A stretch of DNA of 12,246 nucleotides from the NCBI GenBank assembly GCA_913052435.1, contig CAJXDV010000022.1, positions 1 to 12,246 on the forward strand, in the 5' to 3' direction. This document shows positions 1-7,400 of the stretch, piece after piece. The translations under genes were made by a program, and so were the position numbers. Source of the DNA: an uncultured Pelagibacteraceae bacterium. Lineage in GTDB: Bacteria; Pseudomonadota; Alphaproteobacteria; Pelagibacterales; Pelagibacteraceae. The notes under the pieces are model-generated. The model saw nothing but the letters and a program-made list of their open reading frames with translations. It was not told where the DNA came from and made no database searches. Numbering within the stretch: position 1 is the first letter of the stretch; each line of letters opens with the position of its first letter.

Positions 1-38
1 TACAAATTTTAATATTATTTTACAACTAGAAATATGCC

Positions 39-584
39 TTATAAAGGTTGAATAATCATGATCATTTGCTTCCCATCAAACTTTGGTTGCAACTCTACTT
101 TGCCAATTGACTGGATGTCTTGTTTTATTTTTTTCATTAAGTCGCTACCAAGACTTGAGTGTTGAAGTTCTCTTCCCTTAAATCTAATTGTAAATTTAAC
201 TTTATCTCCTTTGGCTAAAAATTTTTGAGCATTTTTCATTTTAAATGAATAATCATGAATCTCGGTAACTGGCCTTAATTTTATTTCTTTAAGTTCAATT
301 TTTTTTTGCTTTTTTTTAGCTTTATTTGCTTTTTTTTGTGCATCATATTTATACTTCCCCATATCCATTATTTTGCAAACTGGAGGCTTTACATTTGGGG
401 CAATTTCAATTAGATCAAGTCCCTTTTCTCTTGCACGATTAATTGCATCATGTAAATTCAATATTCCAAGATTTTCTCCATCACTTGCAATAACTTGAAT
501 CTCGGACGAAGTTATTCTGTTGTTTGATCTGGGACCTCTCGGTTTTGTTCTTTTCTGAAAATAATTTCGTTTAAAGTCTGCCAC
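39..584 (-). CDS. infC: Translation initiation factor IF-3
   Basis: IF-3 binds the 30S subunit in the cytoplasm, keeps it apart from 50S and checks start-codon/initiator-tRNA pairing. The 181-residue protein is close to the usual length (about 180). The N-terminal domain spans about residues 18-82 and carries the family signature around 52-78 (REKGLDLIEIAP followed by KPPVCKIMD). A lysine-rich linker helix lies at about 83-97. The C-terminal 30S-binding domain (98-181) has the KFTIRFKGREL block at 130-140 and ends GKQMIMIIQP. The start is GTG at 582-584, directly after the thrS stop TAA (585-587). That stop is in the same frame, so no upstream start is possible, and no Met occurs before residue 73. 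I see no Shine-Dalgarno sequence. It is the last gene of the glycosyltransferase-thrS-infC unit. rpmI, often found next, is not visible in the remaining 38 bp. Confidence 0.97.
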   Translation of the reverse strand: MADFKRNYFQKRTKPRGPRSNNRITSSEIQVIASDGENLGILNLHDAINRAREKGLDLIEIAPNVKPPVCKIMDMGKYKYDAQKKANKAKKKQKKIELKEIKLRPVTEIHDYSFKMKNAQKFLAKGDKVKFTIRFKGRELQHSSLGSDLMKKIKQDIQSIGKVELQPKFDGKQMIMIIQPL

Positions 585-2501
585 TTAAATTGAAGACATT
601 TTATTTAAAGCAGAATATTTTTTTAGAAATTCTTCTAATTCCATATTTTCTTGTTTATCAGAATCCAATCTTCTAATGGTTACGGTATTAGTGTCAACTT
701 CTTTTTTTCCACAAATTAACAATAATGGTACTTTTGTTAACGAATGCTCTCTTATTTTATAATTTAAATTATGATTTTTAAGATCTACTTCAGTTGAGAT
801 TCCTTCTTTTTTAAGTAGTTGGTAAACATTTTTTGCATATTCATCAAAATCATTTGAAATAGGTATCACTACAGATTGAAGTGGCGATATCCAAAAAGGT
901 AATTTACCTGCGTAATGTTCAATTAAAATGCCAATAAATCTTTCTAATGAGCCAAATAATGCTCTGTGAAGCATAACTGGTACTTTTTTATTTCCATCTT
1001 TATCAACGTAAGAAGCTCCAAGTCTTCCTGGCAAATTTAAGTCAACCTGCAGAGTTCCACATTGCCAGTCTCTTCCGATCGCGTCTCTTAAAACAAATTC
1101 TATTTTAGGACCATAAAATGCTCCTTCTCCCTTATTTATTGAATATTCTAACTTTGTTACTTTGATTGCCTCTAATAAAGCTGCTTCAGCTTTATCCCAA
1201 ACACTATCATCACCAACTCTTAAATCTGGACGATCTGAATATTTTAAAATTATATTTTCAAAACCCAAGTCTTTATAAATTTCTAATATTAAGTTAGTTA
1301 CAGATAAACATTCTTCTGTAATTTGATCTTCGGTACAAAAAATATGTGCATCATCTTGTGTAAATGCTCTTACTCTTAATAAACCAAGCAAAGCTCCTGA
1401 TGGCTCATAACGGTGAACCTTACCAAATTCTGACATTTTTAAAGGTAGATCTCTATAGCTTTTTAAACCTTGATTAAAAATTTGAACACATCCAGGGCAG
1501 TTCATTGGTTTAATTGCAAATACTTTCTCATCTGGTGTTGTTGAGGTGTACATGTTTGCGCCAAATTTTTCCCAGTGTCCAGATTTTTCCCATAAAGACC
1601 TGTCTAAAATTTCAGGTGTATTTATTTCTTTATAGCCAGCAAGATCTTGTTTCATTCTCATATATGAGATTAATTTTTGAAAAAGATTCCATCCTTTTTC
1701 ATGCCAAAAAACCGAACCAGGACTTTCTTCTCTAAAATGGAATAAATCCATTTCTTTACCTAATTTTCTATGATCTCTTTTTTCTGCTTCTTCAATTCTG
1801 TTTAGATATTCATCTAATTCTTTTTGCGATGACCAACTAGTTCCATAAATTCTTTGCAACATTTCATTATTGGAATCACCTCTCCAATAAGCACCTGAAA
1901 CTTTCATTAACTTAAAATATTTTCCAATTTTTCCAGTTGAAGTTAAATGTGGACCTCTACAGAGATCATGCCATTTACCATGAAAGTAAATTGATACTTC
2001 TTCATCTTCTGGTATGCTCTTTATAATTTCAGCTTTATATATTTCTCCTTTATTTTTAAAGTGTTCTATGGAATCATTTCTTTTCCATACTTCACGATAA
2101 GTTTTTTCATCTCTATCAACTATCTCCTTCATTTTTTTTTCAATTTTATCTAGATCGTCACTGGTAAAAGGTTCTTTTCTTGCAAAATCATAATAAAATC
2201 CGTCTTCTATAACTGGACCTATTGTTACTTGTGTGCCTGGAAAAAGTTCTTGAACAGCCATTGCTAAAATATGCGCAGTATCATGTCTTATTGTTTCGAG
2301 ACCTTCCTTATCTTTAGATGTAAAAATTTTTACAGAAGAGTCCTTTGTTATTTTAAAATCTAAATCTTTAAGGTTGCCATCTACACTCATAACAAGAGCT
2401 TGTTTTAAAAGTGACTTGCTTATTTTTTCAGCTATTTCTAACCCTGTTATACTATTAGAAAAATCAAATTTTTTTCCATCAGGAAGAGTTATATTAAGCA
2501 T
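585..2501 (-). CDS. thrS: Threonyl-tRNA synthetase
   Basis: This class II aminoacyl-tRNA synthetase charges tRNA-Thr with threonine in the cytoplasm. The 638-residue length matches the full bacterial type (E. coli 642). A TGS domain occupies about 1-62. The editing domain that hydrolyses Ser-tRNA-Thr follows, with H73-xxx-H77 and C181/H185 (CRGPH). The catalytic core has the zinc ligands C335 (MNCPGC), H386 (DDAHIF) and H512 (MLHRA). Motif 2 Arg is R364 (KVHRYEPSG) and motif 3 Arg is R521 (GSLERF). The anticodon-binding domain runs from about 536 to the end. All catalytic, editing and metal residues expected from the E. coli enzyme are present, so it should be fully active. The ATG at 2499-2501 directly follows the TAA of the upstream glycosyltransferase gene (2502-2504), and its own TAA directly precedes the infC GTG. 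Translation therefore probably relies on coupled termination-reinitiation. thrS next to infC is a widespread bacterial arrangement. Confidence 0.98.
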   Translation of the reverse strand: MLNITLPDGKKFDFSNSITGLEIAEKISKSLLKQALVMSVDGNLKDLDFKITKDSSVKIFTSKDKEGLETIRHDTAHILAMAVQELFPGTQVTIGPVIEDGFYYDFARKEPFTSDDLDKIEKKMKEIVDRDEKTYREVWKRNDSIEHFKNKGEIYKAEIIKSIPEDEEVSIYFHGKWHDLCRGPHLTSTGKIGKYFKLMKVSGAYWRGDSNNEMLQRIYGTSWSSQKELDEYLNRIEEAEKRDHRKLGKEMDLFHFREESPGSVFWHEKGWNLFQKLISYMRMKQDLAGYKEINTPEILDRSLWEKSGHWEKFGANMYTSTTPDEKVFAIKPMNCPGCVQIFNQGLKSYRDLPLKMSEFGKVHRYEPSGALLGLLRVRAFTQDDAHIFCTEDQITEECLSVTNLILEIYKDLGFENIILKYSDRPDLRVGDDSVWDKAEAALLEAIKVTKLEYSINKGEGAFYGPKIEFVLRDAIGRDWQCGTLQVDLNLPGRLGASYVDKDGNKKVPVMLHRALFGSLERFIGILIEHYAGKLPFWISPLQSVVIPISNDFDEYAKNVYQLLKKEGISTEVDLKNHNLNYKIREHSLTKVPLLLICGKKEVDTNTVTIRRLDSDKQENMELEEFLKKYSALNKMSSI

Positions 2502-3656
2502 TTAATTAAATAGTTTTTTGTACTCTGAATAAGTAGAAAAACACATTTTTTCAACATTAAATTTATTTATCACATTTTTTCGACCTTCAATACCCATTTG
2601 CTTTAGTGTACTTTCATCAAGATTTAATAGTTCAATAATCTTTTTTGACATTTCTTCTGAATTACCTGCCTCAAATAAAAGTCCAGTTTTATTATCTATA
2701 ATAGTTTCTTTTGATCCTCCTAAGTTGCTTGCTAAAATTGGTTTCTGCATAGATTGGGCCTCAACAGAAATTCGTCCAAAAGCTTCTGGTTCAATTGATG
2801 CTGATACTACAAAATCTGAAATTTTGTAAGCTAGAGGCATGTGATTACAATTTTCTATAAATATAACTTGATTAGTTAATCTATATTGCTCTACCAATCT
2901 TATTAGTTTTTTTTTATAAAGATCCCTACCTTGATCACTTCCTAATATTACCGCAGTAAAAGCTTCATGACCCAAATGTATATTAACTTTATTGAGCGCT
3001 TCTAAAAACATTTCTTGACCTTTCCATGTTGTTAGTCTTCCAGGAAATAATATTATTTTTTTTCCAACTTGTATTTGCCAAGATTTAAATAAATTATCTT
3101 CGTCTGTTTCTAATGTTGTTGAAGAATCAAAATAATCAGTATTGATGCCTCTAAAAATTACTAATAATTTTTTGTCTGAACTTAGATAATCAGAGTATTT
3201 CTCTTTAATATGTGAAAAAATAAAATTAGATCCTGCTATGATCAAATTCGATCTTACCATTACAGAGTTGTAAAACTTTTTTAATTTATTTTTAAAATTA
3301 TATGTTCCATGAAAAGTTGTAACAAACTTTCTTCTTGTTATTTTTGTCGCTAATAAACAAGACCATGCAGGAGCTCTACTTCTTGCATGCACTACATTAA
3401 TATTAAAGAAAAGAATAATTAGTGAAATTATTAAAGCATTCAATAACATTATTATTGGATTTTTTGATTGAACGGGAAGTCTTATTAGTTTTACTTTCTT
3501 CTTATTTACAAACTTTATTAATTCTCCTCCGCTAGTAATTATGTATGATTTACAATCATTTTCATATAAATAATGTGCAATGTCATAACAGCCTGTTTCC
3601 GCTCCTCCATAACCTAGCTTTGGAATAACTTGTAAAACTTTTAATTTAGATGGCAT
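2502..3656 (-). CDS. GT4-family (GT-B fold) glycosyltransferase
   Basis: This is a predicted retaining glycosyltransferase that moves a sugar from a nucleotide-sugar donor to an unidentified acceptor, probably a lipopolysaccharide, polysaccharide or glycolipid of the envelope. The 384 residues have the two-lobed GT-B layout. The N-terminal acceptor lobe begins with VLQVIPKLGYGGAE (7-20) and has HGTYN at 116-120. The C-terminal donor lobe (about 198-384) begins with FPGRLTTWKG (204-213). The GT4 EX7E motif is E291-AFGRISV-E299, followed by GG at 313-314. A hydrophobic stretch at about 67-88 probably anchors the protein peripherally at the inner membrane. There is no signal peptide. The ATG at 3654-3656 is the first codon of a unit continuing into thrS and infC with no spacer. 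An envelope enzyme leading translation genes is unusual and does not identify its substrate. The family call is firm; the specific reaction is unknown. Confidence 0.86.
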   Translation of the reverse strand: MPSKLKVLQVIPKLGYGGAETGCYDIAHYLYENDCKSYIITSGGELIKFVNKKKVKLIRLPVQSKNPIIMLLNALIISLIILFFNINVVHARSRAPAWSCLLATKITRRKFVTTFHGTYNFKNKLKKFYNSVMVRSNLIIAGSNFIFSHIKEKYSDYLSSDKKLLVIFRGINTDYFDSSTTLETDEDNLFKSWQIQVGKKIILFPGRLTTWKGQEMFLEALNKVNIHLGHEAFTAVILGSDQGRDLYKKKLIRLVEQYRLTNQVIFIENCNHMPLAYKISDFVVSASIEPEAFGRISVEAQSMQKPILASNLGGSKETIIDNKTGLLFEAGNSEEMSKKIIELLNLDESTLKQMGIEGRKNVINKFNVEKMCFSTYSEYKKLFN

Positions 3657-3674
3657 TTAATAAAGCAATATAAT
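3645..3674 (+). promoter_or_regulatory. Candidate sigma-70-type promoter of the alpha/beta-hydrolase gene
   Basis: A perfect TATAAT at 3669-3674 has a weak -35 match, TTTAGA at 3645-3650 (four of six), 18 bp upstream. Transcription would start near 3681, leaving about 16 nt before the ATG at 3698. The -35 element would lie inside the first codons of the divergent glycosyltransferase gene. The 41-bp gap must also hold that gene's promoter, for which I see no clear hexamer pair. In DNA this A+T-rich, TATAAT can arise by chance. Confidence 0.35.
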
Positions 3675-3697
3675 ATCACAATATTCAAATAATTTTT

Positions 3698-4453
3698 ATG
3701 AGTAATTTTAAGTATTTAAAAATTTCTAAATCCAAAAAGTTGAGATATTTATCCAATAATAAAAATTCAAATTTATCTATAGTTTTCTTGCATGGTTTTA
3801 TGTCTGATATAGAAGGAGATAAGCCCAAAAATTTTTTAAAATATTGTAAAAAAAGAAAATTAGGCTTCCTGGCAATTGAATATTCTGGCCACGGTAGATC
3901 TTCAGGAAAATTCACAAGAAGCAACATCTCGAAGTGGACCGAAGAGGTGAGAATATCAATAAAAAAAATAATAAAAAAAAAAAATTTTATTCTAATTGGG
4001 TCAAGCATGGGATCATGGTTGTCTTTAAACCAATTCAAATATTTTAATAATCAAATCAAAGGTTTTTTGGGAATAGGATCTGCTCCTGAATTTTTAGAAC
4101 ATTTAATGTGGAAAAAGTTTTCTAATAAAATCAAAAAAGAAATTATTCAAAAAGGAATTTACCAATTAAAGCATGGTGAATATGTATATCCTATCACACA
4201 TCAATTAATTAAAGATGGAAGAAAAAATAAGGTTTTGCATAATAAATATAAGATAATAATACCCGTTACAATGATACATGGCTCAAAAGATGAAGTTGTT
4301 CCGATAACTTATTCTAAAAAAATTTTAAAAATTTTTAATAAAGCTAAGAAAAAAATTTTAGTAATTAAAAACGGCGATCACAGCTTATCTAATAAATTTA
4401 GTTTAAAAAAAATTAATAAAGAGTTAGATAAAATTGTATTTCATCAAGATTAA
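3698..4453 (+). CDS. Alpha/beta-hydrolase, ABHD10-like serine hydrolase
   Basis: This is a 251-residue cytoplasmic serine hydrolase of the alpha/beta-hydrolase fold. The oxyanion-hole HGF is at 32-34. The nucleophile elbow G101-S-S103-M-G105 sets S103 as catalytic Ser. The acid is D198 (HGSKDEVVP) and the base H228 (GDHSL). EYSGHGRSSG (61-70), GSSMGSW and GSKDEVVP recall mammalian mitochondrial ABHD10, a depalmitoylating thioesterase and acyl-glucuronide esterase. An esterase or thioesterase activity is therefore the best guess; the natural substrate is unknown. The protein is extremely lysine-rich (about 47 Lys) and hence basic. It is encoded partly by long A-runs, including A12 at 3973-3984 (Lys93-Asn96). 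The ATG at 3698 follows a TATAAT-like element and I see no clear Shine-Dalgarno sequence. The gene stands alone, divergent from the glycosyltransferase and convergent with gltB, whose stop lies 7 bp away. Fold and triad are secure; the ABHD10 relationship rests on remembered motifs. Confidence 0.87.
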   Translation: MSNFKYLKISKSKKLRYLSNNKNSNLSIVFLHGFMSDIEGDKPKNFLKYCKKRKLGFLAIEYSGHGRSSGKFTRSNISKWTEEVRISIKKIIKKKNFILIGSSMGSWLSLNQFKYFNNQIKGFLGIGSAPEFLEHLMWKKFSNKIKKEIIQKGIYQLKHGEYVYPITHQLIKDGRKNKVLHNKYKIIIPVTMIHGSKDEVVPITYSKKILKIFNKAKKKILVIKNGDHSLSNKFSLKKINKELDKIVFHQD

Positions 4454-4460
4454 CTTTCCT

Positions 4461-7400
4461 CTAACTTGCAATACCTAAAGTTTTCTTAAAAGTAATAGGA
4501 TTATCAAGTTTGTCTAACATTTCTTTTGGACATACTTGAAAAAAGTTTGTAATTTCATTTTCATAGTTCTCTAATATTTTTTTCGCAAAATTTGAATTTG
4601 TTTCTTTGACATGATTTGAAATTAAATCTTTAATAAAACTTTTCCAAAATTCCGTTTCGGGTCTTTGCCAAACAACGCTCTCTGGATTAACTTTTTTTTC
4701 AAATTTGTTGCTTAGATCATAAACGAATGCCATGCCACCTGTCATCCCTGCAGCGAAATTATCTCCGACTTCTCCAAGAATTACCACATTACCGCCAGTC
4801 ATGTATTCACAACCATTGGAGTCACATCCTTCTATAACTGCTGTAGCTCCAGAATTTCTAACTGCAAATCTTTCGCCTGCTTGTCCAGCAGCATATAAAT
4901 TTCCAGAAGTTGCACCATAAAGAACCGTGTTTCCAATTATCGTATTATCATGGGATATTAAATTGCTTTCATCCTGCAGTTTAATTACAATAGTGCCCCC
5001 GGATAATCCTTTTCCAACATAATCGTTTGCATCACCTTTCAAATTTAACTTCAACCCTTTGAAGCCAAATGCACCAAATGATTGTCCTGCTGATCCTTTA
5101 AAATTTAATGAAATTGAATTTTCTTTTAGACCATCATTTCCAAATTTTTTATATAAGTGATAAGAAATTCTTGTTCCTACCGCTCTATATGTATTTTTAA
5201 TCTGAAACTCTTTTTCAATATCCTCATTTTTATCAATAGATTGTTCTATTTCAGACCATATTTTCTGATCTAGAGTATCTGGAACACTATTTATTGTTGC
5301 ATTTTCGCAGTATCTTTTGTTTGGTCCAGGATCTGCTTGAACAAATAAAGGATTAAGATCAAGATCATCTAAATTAGAAGATCCTTTACTAACTTGCCTT
5401 AATAGATCGGTTCTTCCTATTATTTCGTTCAAAGATTTAAAACCTAGGTTTGCTAAAATCTCCCTTATTTCTTCTGCAATAAAAGTAAAAAGGTTAACAA
5501 TCTTATCTGGAGTACCTTTAAATTTTTCTCTTAGTTTTTTATCTTGAGTACAAACACCTACGGGGCACGTATTCGAATGACATTGTCTAACCATAATACA
5601 ACCCATCGCAACAAGAGCGGTAGTAGCAACACCGTACTCTTCTGCGCCCATCATCGCTGCTATCACTACGTCTCTGCCTGTTTTAATTCCTCCATCGGTT
5701 CTTAGTGTAACTTTATGGCGTAAATTATTTAGAGTTAATACCTGGTTAACCTCTGTCAATCCCATTTCCCAAGGGATACCGACATATTTTACGCTTGTTT
5801 GTGGAGATGCTCCAGTACCTCCAGAATGTCCTGAGATTAATATTATATCTGCTTTTGCTTTAGCTACCCCTGCTGCAATGGTTCCTATTCCTGAAGATGC
5901 AACTAATTTCACACCAATTCTTGCTTTAGGATTTATTTGTTTGAGATCATAAATAAGCTGAGCAAGATCTTCTATTGAGTAAATATCATGATGGGGTGGG
6001 GGTGATATTAACGTAACTCCTGGTGTTGAGTGTCTTAATTTAGCTATTTCATCAGTAACTTTAAAACCTGGAAGTTGTCCTCCTTCTCCCGGTTTTGCAC
6101 CTTGTGCAATTTTAATTTCAATTTCATTACAATTATTTAAATAATTAATTGTTACTCCAAATCTAGCTGAGGCTATTTGTTTAACTCTCGAATTGGCACT
6201 ATCTCCATTTTCCATGACTTTAAATCTTTCTTCGTTTTCTCCGCCTTCACCACTACACGAAGCTCCTTTAATTCTGTTCATTCCTATCGCTAGAGTTTCA
6301 TGTGCTTCTTTTGATAAGGCTCCATGAGACATGCTTCCACTTCCAAATCTTTTCAATATATTTTTTACAGGCTCTACTTCATTAATACTTATCGGATTTT
6401 TTATTTTAAAATCTATTAAGTCTCTTAAGCTTATAGGTTTTAGACTATAAATTCCTTTCACATATTTTTTATAAACTTCATAAGATTTTTCTGTAACGGC
6501 AGTTTGCAGTAAATGAATTAATTTACCTTGATACTGATGAGTCTCACCATTTTTTCTATATCTATAAATTCCACCAATCGGAAGAATATTAGAAGTCGAT
6601 CCAAATGCTTCCTTATGAATTTTTCTAATTTTCTTTTCAATTCCAGTAAGACCAATTCCTGATATTTTAGATAATACTCCAGGAAAATAATCTTTTACAA
6701 TAGTTCTGCTTAATCCTACGGTTTCAAAATTACATCCTCCTCTATAGGAACTTAATACTGATATTCCCATTTTAGACATTATTTTTAACAATCCAAGATT
6801 TACTGATTTAATATATCTTGAAACACATTCATCAAAATTTAGATTACCAAAGAGTTTTTTCTCGTATCTTTGATAAAGACTATCAAATGCTAGATATGGA
6901 TTTACCGTAGTTGCTCCAACTCCAATTAAAGTTGCAAAAGAATGAGTATCAAGAGCGTCTCCTGTCTGAACATTAATTGAGACATGCCCCCTCAATCCAA
7001 GATTAATTAAATGTGTATTAATTGCTCCAATACACAAAAGCATTGGTATTGGTAGTTTTTCTTTTGAAATATTTTTATCTGTAAGAATAATTTGTTTAAT
7101 TCCTTCTCTAACCGATTGCTCCGCTTTGTTCTTTAAATTACTTAATGCGTTTTCAAGTTCATCCTTTTTATCAAAAGTACAATCTAAAATTCTATAATTG
7201 CCACCAAAATATTTAATAAATTTTTCAAACTGGGAATTTGATAATATTGGAATATCTAAAACGTATATATTTTCCTTGGTTAAGTTATCAAAATCTAAAA
7301 TATTACCTAAGTTTCCAAGTCTGGTTTTAAGACTCATGACTTTATTTTCTCTTAAAGAATCTATGGGTGGATTAGTAACTTGACTGAAATTTTGCCTAAA

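Noticed and set aside
1..38. Start of rpmI downstream of infC
   Set aside because: The 38 bp hold no start codon followed by the L35 N-terminus; the neighbour cannot be judged from this window.
1514..1735. Plus-strand open frame of 73 codons opposite thrS
   Set aside because: It lies wholly inside the coding strand of a clear ThrRS gene and resembles no protein family; it is a shadow frame.
3685..4038. Minus-strand open frame of 117 codons opposite the hydrolase gene
   Set aside because: It is antisense to the residues that form the hydrolase oxyanion hole and nucleophile elbow, is Phe/Leu-rich as expected of the complement of a Lys-rich gene, and shows no motif.
4732..4920. Plus-strand open frame of 62 codons opposite the 3' part of gltB
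   Set aside because: It is the complement of the glycine-rich GXGXG domain, giving a Pro-rich artefact.
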